64,000 bases of DNA, from NCBI GenBank assembly GCA_020086605.1, contig JACBWW010000070.1, forward strand, positions 1,471,385 to 1,535,384, given 5' to 3'. The position numbers and the translations under genes were made by a program. The stretch comes from Lanius collurio (Eukaryota > Chordata > Aves > Passeriformes > Laniidae). The notes beneath the pieces are model-generated. The model did not search any database and was not told the DNA's origin. It saw nothing but the letters and a program-made list of their open reading frames with translations. This document shows positions 1 to 11,631 of the stretch, piece after piece. Within the stretch, counting starts at the first letter, position 1. Each line of letters opens with the position of its first letter.

Positions 1-2587
1 AAAACAAGAACTTCTGCTTATCTGCCTGCATATACTGAGCTGATCAAATTTAGCTAACAGAAATAAACTGAACAGAACATAATTAGGATGTGTTTAGGCA
101 CTGTCATATAGAATACTAACAAGAGAAGGAAGCCAGGGTTACAATGAGCCAATAAGGTGCACTTTTTGATGGGGAAAAATTTCACAAATTAACCAAAGCT
201 GTTCTTCCCAATCATGAACCAAGTCTGCAGACACCTGCAGTAGCTGAATCAGTAAAGATCAGTTAGTTGTAGAACATGTTGGGAAAGAGACATACAGAGC
301 ACAAAACCAGCAATCCTGTTTCTGGATAATTATGGGGTTAATTTCTAAGGGGAAAGTTTAGAAGTTATGGGAAAAATGATTAATACTCATGGATATTAAA
401 GGTTGGGCTTTTTTTCTTCTTCTTCCTTTCTTTTATATTCCATGAATCTTGGCTGAACCAGTAAATTAGATTTTGTTTTGCAGGGTAGAGTTTTTGCCAT
501 TCACAGTGAACCACTAACATCAGTGTGAAGGAGTTCGCAGATGTCAAGCTCTGCTATGCCAGTGGTTTTAGTACAATTATGAAATATAGGCTCAGTACAG
601 AGATCCAGCCTGCCACTTCTGGAACAGGAAAAGAGTGAAATAAACCTTTCTTAAAGGAGTGTACTTTGAAGGACTCTAAAGTTTTACCTATAGGAGAGCT
701 GAAGTGTGCAAATGGTAATTTCCTTTCCAGTACCACCTCAAATTCAAATGCAGCTGTTCCTGCCGCACTGAACAGCAAATGCCCAAATGCTACTTTTCAG
801 TCCTTGACAAAAAGCTCTGCCTTGAGCCAGTTTGCTGAACAATGGGCCTAGGAGATCAGCAGCAATAAGAAGCTTAAAAACAACAGTGAGGAACTGAGTT
901 TCTTCTTGCACTGTTCTTTGACTCTTTTAATGTCTCTTTGACATGATGTACACATTTTAAAAATACACAGATAATTTCAAAGTCATGCAAAGACTCCATC
1001 CGACTTAGGTACCAAAGAAATCCCTCTCACCAGTAAGAAGATGAGCCTCCTGATTCACAGAAGAATGGTATTATCCTCTAACCAAAAGTTTTACTAACCT
1101 CAATGACAATTTAAAACACATACAAGTCTACATAAGCATTCTAATTGCCGTATTTGTCAACAAATAATAAAATCTTTATCTTGAACACACAGAAACAAGT
1201 ATATAAACAAAATCCCCTGCACAATAACAGTAAATCACAAAACAAAACCAAAAAATCCTGCTGTTTTTAAAGAGAAATTGCAGGTCTTTATGTCACACTT
1301 TAGTTACTCCTTTTTGTTCTTTGCAGAGTAAAAATTATTAAGGATTACCTTATTCGTGGAACAATATATACCATAAATGAAACATCAAAAGAATAGCCCT
1401 CTGAAGCAGATCACATTGTAATGCCTGCAAATTCATTGCTTCAGTCTAAGATTTTTGTACCTATATCGTCATTTTACAGGCAAGGTTGATAATGACTGTG
1501 CATATAATATATTTTATTTGGATTTGTAACAAGCCTTTGATCAAGTTTTACATGACAGGCCTCAGCTTAAAACTACAAGCTTCAGACATCCAGATTAAGA
1601 AACAGAAAAGGAAAAATGAGCTAGTTAGAACACAGAATAGTGATTGTGTGGTGGAAAAAACTCCAAAAACTTACACTGGTTTAATGTGGGTCAGTGTTCA
1701 TGTCTTAAAGTGTTAACTTTTGCAAAATGTGTGAGGTAAGTAACAACACCTAACTAACTGCCTGTAAATGCAAGGATGACACAATGAATAGAGAGGTGGA
1801 TGGCACAACCCACACAGGGGTGGAGGGTGTGAGAGGAGCTGGGGTACACCCTCTTCAGGAAGCACAGATGCCTGTTTTTAGGGGTAATTTGAGTGGCAGA
1901 GGCCCACTGCTACACACAGAGGTGACAGTAAGTACATTGGGCAGTCTCAGTTTTTGACTGAGCATCACACTGCCTCTATGAAAAGCTGCTATCTCCATAT
2001 GTGTTTAAAATACTTGCTTTCCTGCTCATTTTCCCATGACCTGTATCATTCACAAGGCAACTAGTGATGTCCCATGTGCTCTGCTGTGGGGTAAGGTGGG
2101 TGATAAGGATGCATTACGTCACTAAATCCTCTCTGCAGGAATATCCTTCAGTGAGCTGGATACAATTTGTTAGTTTATGGCAAAGGAAAAAAATTATATC
2201 AAAGTCTTCAACATTTTAAAATTGTCTGTAATTGTTCTATAGAAGTAAAACAGTTCTGAGTTTGTCACTGATGGGCACTGCTTCATGCAAATTAATAAAT
2301 CCAAGTGTAGAAATGTAAATTAAACTAGACCAATTTTAAAGAGGTTTATATTTCATTGACTTCATTTGTGGGTACCTAGTTCCTAGGAAAAAAAGTTAAA
2401 TCTAGTCTAATATTTAGGTGCTTAAGTACTAATCAAAGAGCAACTTTAGCTTAAAAATGCATTCTATATCTCATATATACACTCTATACCAAATGTTTGT
2501 CATTTTTCCTGTCCTACAGCACTCCTGAAAACTTTCATTTCTAATAGCAGGACTTCCCTCCATTACTTCCCTGAAATTAATTGTTAC
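1..2587. other. Unique AT-rich noncoding DNA
   Basis: No gene, RNA or repeat family is recognised. Open frames are 76 codons or shorter and look like chance. An acceptor-like pyrimidine stretch ending in CAG at 1477-1479 and a donor-like GAG/GTAAGT at 1733-1741 could bracket a noncoding exon of about 255 bases. The reading frame between them closes at 1716, the acceptor tract is weak, and nothing else supports it. The slightly GC-richer patch near 1780-1930 has no recognisable identity. Text such as TTTAGGTGCTTAAG near 2414 resembles short motifs of old sauropsid repeats, but it is too short to call. Confidence 0.6.
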
Positions 2588-3678
2588 AAACTGACTAGAC
2601 TAGACTAGGTTAAGCTGGAGAAGACTTTTAAATCATTGAGTTCAACCATAAACCAAACACTGCGAAGTCCACCACTAAACCATGTCCTCAAACACCACAT
2701 GCACACATCTTTTAAATACATTCAGGAATGATGACTCAACTACTAACCTGGGCAGCCCATCCCACTGCTTGACAACCCTTTCAGCAAAGAAATTTTTTTC
2801 TAGCACCCAATCTTAACTTCCCATGGTGCAACTGAAGACCATTTCCACTTGTCCTATTGCTTGCTACTTGTGAGAACAGACCAACCCCTACCTTGCTATA
2901 ACCTCCTTTCACAGTGTTGGAGATTGTTAAGGTCTCCCCTCAGCCTCCTCTTTTCCAGGTTAAACAACCCCAGCTTCTTCATCTGCTTTTCATAAGATCC
3001 TTCATAAACTTCATTGTTCTTCTCTGGACATGACCCAGGACCTCAGTGACTTTCTGTAGTGAGTGGCTCAGAGCTGGACACAGGGTTCAAGCTGTGGCCT
3101 CACTGGTGCTGAGTACAGGGGGACAATCACTCCCCTGGTGCTGCTGGCCACAGTATCGTTGATTCAGGCCAGGATGCCATTGGCCTTTTTGGCTACCAGG
3201 GCACACACACTGGCTCGTGTTCAGCCAGCTGCTAACCAGGAGCCCGTGTCTTTTCGCACTAGGCAGCTTTCCAGACACTCTGTCCCAAGCCTCTAGCACT
3301 GCTTGGGGTTGTCATGACCCAAGTGCAGGACCTCATAAAATTGGCATGGGTGCATCAATTCATCTTGTCCACATCACTCCATAGAGCTTTTGCACCCATC
3401 CAGTTCCACAGACTTGTGTGTGCAGCAGGTCTCTGAACATTCCCTCCCCATCTTATGAATTATGGAGCTTCATTCTGCTCCCCATCTCTGTCTTCTAGCT
3501 CAGGGGTCTGAGTACCCAGAGAAAAGCTGAGTTTTACTATTAAAGACTGAGGCAAAGAGAGCATTAAGTACCTCAAACTTATCCTTTGACATAATGTTTC
3601 ACCCTGCACACAAAAAAAATATGGAGATTTTCTTAGCCCTCCTTTCGCTGCTAATATATATATAGAAAGATTTGTTTA

Positions 3679-3996
3679 TTATTTTTTACAGCAGTAGCCA
3701 GAATAGGTCCTATAGAATATTCCTTCTGCCTCTTTTACCTGGTAGTGTGTTCTATAACAGAATTCCACCATATTTGCCTTTTTGGCCTTCTTCCTTATTC
3801 TTACCCATAAACATTCAATCCTATTGTCACCATTATTAAGCTCTAGACAGGCAAAATACTCTCTAATATACAGGGCTGACCCACCACCTCTCTTTCCTTG
3901 CCTATCCATTCTGAAGAGATTTTAGCCATCCATTACAGCACTCCAGTTGTGCAAGCTGTCTCACCATGTTTCATTGATGGCTACTATATCATTGTC
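3679..3996 (-). pseudogene. CR1 ORF2 endonuclease fragment (dead)
   Basis: This is the minus-strand remnant of the apurinic/apyrimidinic-type endonuclease domain at the start of CR1 ORF2, the domain that nicks target DNA to prime insertion. The conserved NETWW-type motif reads NETW followed by a stop, because the second tryptophan codon has become TGA (near 3965). It is followed by D-S-x-H-N-W-S-A-V-M-D-G and a second in-frame stop near the next block. The diagnostic RQGKRGGGSALYIRE block is intact at about 3846-3903, followed by a conserved ECLWVRIR stretch. After about 3750 the similarity fades and the sequence jumps to the ORF2 linker, so the rest of the endonuclease and the N-terminal reverse transcriptase are missing. 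It cannot encode a working protein. Confidence 0.85.
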
Positions 3997-4008
3997 TTTG
4001 CACTGCAC

Positions 4009-4700
4009 AGTAGCTTCAAGATCTTTCAGTTAACCCCCATAACTCCTACACAAAGATCTTTTATCCCCTTTGAGACAGGTTTACCCTATCTGTTACCAGC
4101 AGGCTAAGTGTCCTGTAAACTGGCCCATAATCACAAAACAGAAAAATTCTGTCAGGGACCCCGTGCTTGGACTGAGGTATTGATCTGCTAGCTCTTACGG
4201 TATCTTCACTCATTATCCTCTGCCATTGGAAGGACAGAAAAGAATACCAGTAGTGCTCCTGAAACCTTAACCTGTCATCCCAAGGTCCCAAAGTTTCCCT
4301 TGATTGCCCTTGGACTACCTGCTGCAACTTCTTTTCTGCCTAACTGAAAACTCAATAATGGATGACAATCTGAATGCCATAGCAAGTTAGGAAGCTTTCT
4401 CTTCACATATATAACCTGGGGCCCAGGGAGGCAGCAGAATTTCCTAAGAAGAGGGTTGGGTCTGTATATTGGGCCTTCTGTTCCCTTCAGAAGACAGTCT
4501 CCTCTACTGATGGCCCGTCCTTTTTTTTTTTTTTTTCCAGGAAGTAGTTTTGGCACAGGTATAGGCCAATTTAATCTCAGCAACACCTCCAAGTTAGATG
4601 AACTCTCATCCTCATCATGGTTTGTTTCCATTTTCAGAGCCTCACAACTACCATGCCAGGACACTGGGCAGGAACTTGTCACCATTGCCCCTCTCCTTCA
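4009..4700 (-). pseudogene. CR1 5' portion, ORF1-like remnant
   Basis: This is the minus-strand sequence upstream of the endonuclease remnant in the same CR1 copy. One frame is open for 136 codons (4685-4275). It starts near an acidic M-E-T-N-H-D-E-D-E stretch and carries a lysine run encoded by an A tract (plus-strand T run at about 4520-4537). I infer that it is part of ORF1 or the ORF1-ORF2 junction from its position, since the endonuclease starts just downstream. I do not see the zinc-knuckle or esterase motifs reported for some CR1 ORF1 proteins. The A tract may have expanded after insertion. The open frame is probably a relic, not a working gene. Confidence 0.45.
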
Positions 4701-5365
4701 AATCACCACATTTATCCAGGTGGAGAGAGGGTAGAGAATCTTCCATATCACATGTTCTGACTACCTCACAGGCTTGTCCCAGGGAAGGTAGGGAACAATT
4801 CCAGTAGTATCTCTTTCATACTCTCTGATAATCCTCAATCTACTCACCTTCCCCTGGAGTTCTGTCGTTAAGCAGAGGAGTTCCTCAACCTAGACACACC
4901 TTCCACTGGTGTGTTTAGTGCTGTCATTTGCCTCTGACACTGGGATGGCAGCACATTCCCATTGGAGTTCTGTCTAAGCACCTGCATCCATTGTGGCAGG
5001 TACAGAGCTCAGAGAGGGCAATGGTCTTCTGAAAGATGGATGCCATTGCTCCCTGGTTGAGTTGGAAGAGCTACTTCAGCCAAACTGCAAAACAGATCCC
5101 AGGTTGATATCCCATAATCCTGTTTCACAACCCTGTTCAAAGCTCTCCTGGTCACTACAGCTCTCCAGGTGCTTCTTTTATAGATATGTGGGGATTTGGC
5201 CTCCCCTGCTCCTGGCCCTGCTCGGGTCCTGTCAGCCACTGTCAGGCAAGCTGTGGGCTTCTGGTGGTTCTCTCAGCTGCCCCAGTGGTTCCTCCAGCTC
5301 AGAAAACTCCCCTTGTGCACTGCTGCAGGTTGTGCTGGCACTGGAGCTGCTCACAGTGACAAATT

Positions 5366-5629
5366 AAGTTTAGTACCTTCAGAGACCTTTATTTAGTTTA
5401 CTTTTTTAATCATTATTATTTTTTAAAGAAAATATGGTAGCATTAATTAAATTTTCAACCCAATTAATTAGTAAACACAGGGTTAAAGACTGACTACAAA
5501 TCTCCATCTCACAATTTGACAAACAAAAATATGTCCATATGTAGTTCATAAAAAATGATTCCTGTCCAAGCAAAATGATGTGCAATCTGCTGCCTACAGA
5601 TAGCCTGTTTATACATAGCAAACCTTAAA
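5366..5629. other. AT-rich junction between CR1 and LTR-like sequence
   Basis: This AT-rich spacer contains the motif AATTAATTAG near 5463 and a partly inverted ATTAATTAAATT near 5441. Read on the minus strand, such AATTAA-rich text is also what I expect downstream of the recognisable part of the neighbouring LTR-like repeat, so the repeat may extend across here to the CR1 edge. No gene is seen. Confidence 0.4.
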
Positions 5630-6390
5630 ACAGCAAAAAAAACACCCCAAAATAACATCTGTACCCCAGCATTCCTTCTTCCCAGGTGCAGATTCACTCC
5701 TTCCTTGCCAAGTCCCTTCTCCTGCCCTAGAAGGGTGATAGGGCATGGAAAATGGAGGTTATGGTTAGTTCACAACACTACCCCTCCTTCCTCTGCATGC
5801 AGTTCCCATGCTCCAGCATGCTTGTGAGATACCTCTCACAGTCTTTCACAAACTTCTCCACAGTGAGCCCTTTTTGCGGGTGCAGTCTTTCAGGAACAGT
5901 CTGCTCCAGCGTGGTTCCTCAAAGAACCAAAGTTCCTGCCAGCAGATTTTCTCCTGCATGGGCTCCTTTCCCTAGGTTGCAGCTCCTGCCAGGATCCTGC
6001 TCCAATGTGCAGCTCTCCACAGGCTGCAGGTGGATCTCTGCTCCACAATGGACATCCATGGGCTGCCTTTCTCATCATGGTCTTCATCACAGGATGTGGG
6101 GGAATCTCTTCTCCAGCACCCGGAGCACCTCCTCCACCTTCTTTTCTCATTTTCATACCTGCAAATTATTCATCTCAGTTTTTTCCCTCATTCCCCTTTA
6201 TGCTCTGCCATTTCTAAAATGTGTTTTCCCCAAGGTACCACCACCTCGGCTGTGGAGCACAGCTGTGCATTATAGTGGGTCATTTTGGGAGCTGGTTGGA
6301 ACCACCTGTGCTCCTTACAGGGGCCTCCCTGCAGCCCCTGAAAATCAGCACCTGGAGACCTTCACCTGGTGCATATTTATTAATAGTGCA
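5630..6390 (-). mobile_element. Degraded avian ERV LTR-like sequence
   Basis: This stretch is clearly GC-richer than its surroundings. Read on the minus strand, it repeats a theme of CTGGAGCA and CTGCAGCCCATGG-like units alternating with statements such as GGAACCACGCTGGAGCAG, and then GAACTAACCATAACC near 5760. I recognise this layout from an abundant long-terminal-repeat family of bird genomes, which I associate with passerines and other Neoaves. Family and class (ERVL-like or ERVK-like) cannot be settled here. It lacks any gag, pol or env-like open frame, so it would be a solo or truncated LTR. The 228-codon plus-strand open frame at 5752-6438 runs antisense through it and is best explained by GC-rich, stop-poor repeat sequence, not a gene. 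Ends are approximate, and I could not identify target-site duplications. Confidence 0.6.
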
Positions 6391-9300
6391 GAGCACATAG
6401 GCACAGTAATCCAACATAATTGTGAAACTTTATGCTAATTGTGTGCACAGACCATTTGTATTATAAAGGAGTGTAAGGTAAAGCTGAACTTTGCCCATGA
6501 GATAGATATGGTGGATGTTCTGCATTTGTAAATTCTTGGATATTTCGTGGATAGGAATCTGATGTAGAAAAAAGAGCAAGTATTACCTTTCTCTCCCAAT
6601 TTTTTCTTATCAAAGTGCATTCAGCTCCTCATTCTCAACACCATATATAGTTCTCCTTATAATCAGATGCTTATGATTTTGATTATTCATTAAAGTGTGA
6701 ATATTTAAATACTTTATTTTTTAATCCTACCTATTATGCATGATTATTCAAATAGTCATTGTTTTAATACAAGTGACATCACATTAGAGTGATGTTCATC
6801 CACCAATTAATATTTCTTCTGTATATGATGAAATATATTATTTTCATTACTTTTCATCCTATTAGTTTTCAATACTGTTGGTTGCTTATCAGTCCTTGCC
6901 TGTGAAAACTGATAATACTTAACAATTTAGTTTACTTTCTCCTTTTTGTTATTGTATATGTTCTTTTTAAGTAATTGTCAGCCAAAACTGCAATGTCTCT
7001 GAATTTCTCAAATGCCTCTGGATAAATTTCTCTCTGCCTTACAATACTAGCTCTTTATGCAAGGGATATATTATAGTCTCTCAGACAGAATATCTGAAAT
7101 TTTACTGAGGTTAATTACTTTATATATGTTTTGATAGAAGTTATTTTGGAGTATATTCATTTGGATTTTTTTTAATCATGGAGCAGATGCTTTCACCTCA
7201 GAATTTCCACATGCTCGATGTCCTTAATGCTCTTAAAATGAAAGGAGCAGCAATACACAGAACATGGAAATTAGCTCACTTAGACCCAGAGTCTGTGCTT
7301 ATGTTATTGCACAAAAACCCGAGGCATTTTAATCATTCATTACATGGCTGACATTGCCCAGTCTGCTTTAAAAAAAAAAATTTAAAACCCTGCAGAATGC
7401 TTAATAGCGCAGGCCACAGAACACTGTTATATTTGTACACATACAATAATTGGAGAAAGAAATTTTTCAAAGGAAGAAGCTCTGTAAGAACATTGTAGAG
7501 ATGTTTGATTAAACCTTTCCTATTCAGTAGGATAAATTGTAATTTTGTATCAGACACAGCAGAAATTATTAAACTTATTAGAGAAGAAAAATAATTACAG
7601 TCACTAGCCACCTGAACTTTTTGGACAGAAGATCCCAGGATATAATTATTAAATTGCAGGGGTCAGAAAGAATTGAGCAGGGTTAAAAAAACAATAAACA
7701 GACAAAAATGGAGGGAGGAGAAGGAAAGAAGCAATATAACTATCAGATTAAACATAATTCTGAGAAAGGACTACGAAGATTTGTGCGTAATAAGCGAAGG
7801 AAACCTGTTTCAGTAAGCTAGGAAATTTTCTCTTTTTATTTCATTTTTTATACTATTGATCAAGTCCCTATTTTGCATGGGTTTTTGGAAACATAGGCAT
7901 TGCATAAAGAAAGCATTGAATCCTCTCAATGTGTTCTCCTCCTAACTATAATAACCAACAGCATCTCAAAGCTTCCAATGTCTTTTTTAAAAAGGGACAA
8001 TATTAGAATCAAACAAATAAAGTTATTGCTGATACATTATGGTTACTTTTGATCCTGCAAAGCAATCACATGACAAAACTATCTTGCAGCCTTCATTTTG
8101 ATTTTCATTGGATCCCCTCTCCATATTTACAAATGCTAATTCAATGAGACTAACAAGTTAAGTTTAACATTTATTCAGGGACAGCAAAAAAAAGAGGTCT
8201 CAACTATAGACACATGTAAACACCAGAATGCATTTTAATCCCAATCTGTAGAAAGAGAGGGACAACTAAAACTTCAAATCAGAGCCCAAGAAATTTTCAG
8301 AAATTTGTCCATCAATCTAAGCCTCTGCACTATGTCACTCTGTCTTGCTGTCAATCTTGAAACCAATCAGGGACTTTCTGTGTTATGGCAAGCTCTGCAT
8401 CATCTCTTCTGAATCCCTAGGAAAAGTATTTCTTTCCCTCATCTCACAGAGCAGTAATGTATTTGTTCCTTGCTTTTCTGGGATATATATTGTTTAGAAG
8501 AACTGCATTCTTACCTCAGTATCTGTCACTTGGTCTCTTTTTGGCCTCTGTCACCCTGTCCCTAGCTGCAGGTGCCTCACCCTGTTGGGCATGTGTTCAG
8601 GTGGACTGGGAGCAGGCAGAAAGCACCAGATTCTCCAAACAGTTCCATATGATCCAGAGTGCAGGATCCAGAGTGCATATGTGGGCTTGCCCCATATTTT
8701 TTGAAGAAACAGTACATGAACAAATCAGATATGCCCAGTTACAACCACATAATTCCATATTTTCATTAATATATTTCTAGAAATAATGCTTGAAATTGAA
8801 GATATGTGAAAAGCTTCAAAGAAACAGTTCCACCCATTCACTTCAGGAGATGTGGTCAAGCCACTGTGATCAAGGTATTTTGTGCTGACAGACCAGAGGC
8901 CAGATAGTTCATTAACAGTACATTACATTGAATATTCCTTTTTTATACTTTCCCAATTTCCCTTTACACAAATTATGAATTCTTGAGGCTAATGATGGAT
9001 ATAGCACAGTACAATCGTTATTTGCTGAAGTCTGTTTCAGTAAAGAGGCTCCTACATGAAAACCCACAGAGAGTCATGGATGATGGGGAAAAATATAGAG
9101 GCAAAGCTATTTTGTTTTTAATATTCAGCCTAATTACCGGTATATAATGAGGTGGCAGACTCACTAAGTACCAAGTGTACCTGCAGAGAACAGAGTCCAT
9201 TTTCAAAATTTGTCTCAGTTTAGTGAAATTTATGAAGCTGAGAGCAAGATGACAGAAGTAATAGCTTTGAGAAAAGAAGCACATTCTGGAATTAATTTCC

Positions 9301-11415
9301 TTTAAAAAAAAAAACCATATCATAACAAATATTTGAAAAATAAAACATCCAAGCCTGAATATTTTTTAAGTGCGTATTTGATAAGTATTTAAAAAACTCC
9401 AAACAAACAAACAAAACAACAATAGACTTGATTCTGGTTACATGTTTCTCTTATGAATTTTTTGCATTCAGGTTACAGAAAGCTTGAATTCCCACCAATT
9501 ACAGAAAAAGCGTTGTTATGGGCAAAAAGAATGCATTGTATATGCGAATCTGAGAATTGATTGTTAGTCTCATTAAAAACTCTTAGCAATGTAATCAAAG
9601 AACTGTTACTCCAGTTGCATTGATTTTAACATTTCTGGGTCAAATCAGATGCAGGTAGAACGATGTAAACACAAGCTCTATAGAATCTACTCCTCTCTTT
9701 GGTGCTATACTCAGCCTTCTACTTCTCCCCTGCATCCTGTTGTCAACGGCTTCAGTTCTTGGGGGTTTTATGTACTGAATCATCAGTATACCAATGACGA
9801 AAGAAGTATGGTGCTAGATATTTATGGTTTCTTCCTCCTCACTCTAGGATTCACCTAGGCTCATTTTTTATGCATATATTATCACATTCCACACCCTCCT
9901 TTTACCTGCAAGTACACCATACATCTGAATTTACTGCATATGCTGTGATTTATATGTAATGGATACTTACATTTTTTTTTTTTGTCACTCCTATAACTGT
10001 TTTTTTTCCCAGCTCCCACGGTTGCATTCCTTTGGGGTCCAGTAGCTGCATGCTGGTGAGTGATTTTAGGATGCTGGGGTCTGCTTTCACCTGGTGCCTG
10101 TATTTTCCAGGCCCCTGTGATCACCCTCTGCCTGCTTTTGCACTCCTGTTCCAGGTCTGCAGCCTGTCACAGGCAATAGCAGTAATGTTCTTACTGGATT
10201 ACAATGCTACAGATTTGCCATACAGGGATTTTTGATCCAATTTCACATTGAGCAAAAATGTACTTTCCCACAGAAATAATACAGTACTTTGTCTAAAGGA
10301 GAAATATGGAACTGTTTTGACAGTGAGTAAATAATATATTGACACTTCCACTTTCACTTTTTTTTTCCCCTCCAGTTGACTCTGCTAGCCCAATATTTTT
10401 TAACTGGAAATTTTAACTTGTTAGTAGAGAATTAAAAGAACTTTTGCCAATTATATAACATAGATTGTCAAATAAACCTCCCTAAACTGAATGCTATAAT
10501 CTATTTCCTGATAATTAGATTTTCTGTTATTTGATTTAGTTTCTCACAAGTGGAAATATCCTATGATAAAAGGACTTACTGAAAGTTTCTAAAATCTATT
10601 ACCATTCTTATGAATCCTTTTTCTTAGTTAGATTTAATGCCACATTTATTGCCAGTGTTTAAATAGGTGTGAATTTTAAAATACAAATTTTTATTTATAA
10701 AACCTCAAATTCAGCAGTTGAATAGAAAATATTGTATGTTTCATTCAGTACTTTTGTTTTATATGATATTTATGCTTTCATCCTTTTATTGAAAATGACT
10801 ACTCTTCAAAACAAAAGTAATTTAGTCTATGATGATTCCAACTGAATTAATTAAAGTGGTCACACTCCCTACTGTGCTTACAATGATCTTGAGCACCAGA
10901 GTGGCATTGTAGATGGATAATTGTTGTGTAAACTGAAGTTTCAAGTGTAAAAGGTTTCAAGATAAAACAAACTTATCCTTCATATTTTCTAAATCACCAG
11001 TAATATTACTTCAACAGCTCTACAGTATGTTTTCAGAAATGGATGCACTTTAAGAGATTTTTTTTATCGCTTTGCCATGGTGATAAAGAAAATCTCCAAG
11101 ATTACGGTCTTTGGTTCAGAATATTATGGAGACTCTGAAATAAGAAAGTCAATGATTATTAGGCAAAGAACTGACAGAAAAAATAAGGAAAATCAAGAAA
11201 ATAAGGATAAGGGAAACAACAGGAGGTTGCTTGTTGAGCCTAGTGACCTTATTTGCTGCTCTTAATATGCTAAAATTGTGCCAATAACAGAAAAAAAAAA
11301 AGAAAAGGGAAAAAAATAAAATCTTTTTTAAATTCAATTTTGCAGCACAGTGGTTGGATATTGTTGAATTTTGTTTCTTGCATCTATTCTCGGGATTTTT
11401 ATTTTTTCCCCTCAG
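6391..11415. other. Unique AT-rich noncoding DNA
   Basis: No gene or confident repeat is seen. GC-richer patches at about 8560-8700 and 10015-10180 have no recognisable family. Their open frames (107 codons at 8457-8780, 67-80 codons near 10030) show no known motif and overlap on both strands, as chance frames do. A phrase near 9617-9660 resembles the ATTGACTTTAATGGGA theme of old sauropsid repeats but is too short to call. Homopolymer runs occur at about 7370, 9304 and 9972. A 62-codon lysine and asparagine-rich open frame at 11077-11265 is typical of A-rich DNA. Confidence 0.6.
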
Positions 11416-11480
11416 GGTTATACTTTAAAAAGGAACTTGTTGTAAGCTAAAATGGAAAAACCTCACCTGATTATACGTGG
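11416..11480 (+). other. Candidate short exon with start codon (acceptor-ATG-donor)
   Basis: A pyrimidine-rich tract ending in TTTTTTCCCCTCAG (11402-11415) makes a good splice acceptor. Sixty-five bases later the sequence GTGG/GTAAGTTA gives a near-consensus donor at 11481. Between them, an in-frame stop is followed by ATG at 11452 and the open codons MEKPHLIIRG, which would run into the donor in phase 2. This is what a 5'UTR-plus-start exon of a plus-strand gene looks like. I do not recognise the peptide. The Kozak context (AAAATGG) has A at -3 and G at +4, which is favourable. Against it, the exon is short, no downstream coding exon is visible on the plus strand, and isolated acceptor-donor pairs occur by chance in 64 kb. 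Alternatives are a cryptic exon or a lncRNA exon. Confidence 0.25.
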
Positions 11481-11611
11481 GTAAGTTATTGTTACTGACA
11501 TGTATGCAAACTGCTAACTAGTGCCCTTCATTCGGCCTGCATTATTTCCTTGACAAGCAGCACCAAAATTACTGGGCAAGAGTGAAATACAGCCCTGAAC
11601 TAGTCTCAGAG

Positions 11612-11631
11612 CTTATTAAATATTTAATAAG
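11612..11631. repeat. Perfect 20-bp palindrome
   Basis: CTTATTAAAT is followed directly by its exact reverse complement ATTTAATAAG, with no spacer. The sequence is almost entirely A and T, so a short palindrome could arise by chance. The central TTAAATATTTAA carries overlapping homeodomain-type TTAA and ATTTAAT motifs. No function is claimed. Confidence 0.9.

Larger units (their letters stand above)
2588..5365 (-). mobile_element. CR1 LINE, long copy with 5' region, internally deleted
   Basis: CR1 is the dominant non-LTR retrotransposon of birds. It encodes an ORF1 protein and an ORF2 with an endonuclease and a reverse transcriptase, and it copies itself by target-primed reverse transcription. 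Read on the minus strand, this copy runs from 5'UTR/ORF1-like sequence (about 5365-4000), through an ORF2 endonuclease piece (about 3996-3700) and linker sequence (about 3690-3440), to the ORF2 C-terminus and 3' region (about 3340-2588). Phrases typical of the CR1 antisense strand are readable, such as AGAGCTGGACACAG near 3069 and TTAAAGACTGAGGCAAAGA near 3541. Abrupt jumps near 3700 and 3440 indicate internal deletions, because a complete CR1 is about 4.5 kb and this copy spans 2.8 kb. Most genomic CR1 copies are short 3' fragments, so the retained 5' part is notable. Boundaries are approximate, and the 5' edge is the least certain. Confidence 0.9.

Noticed and set aside
1480..1735. Acceptor-donor pair around a 76-codon frame
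   Set aside because: The frame closes before the donor, the acceptor tract is weak, and the frame begins at a TTG.
4456..5367. Plus-strand open frames of 66-124 codons
   Set aside because: They are antisense shadows of the minus-strand CR1 5' region.
5752..6438. 228-codon plus-strand open frame, the longest in the window
   Set aside because: It runs antisense through the LTR-like repeat, whose GC-rich repeated text is poor in stop codons. It has no motif and no plausible promoter or splice context.
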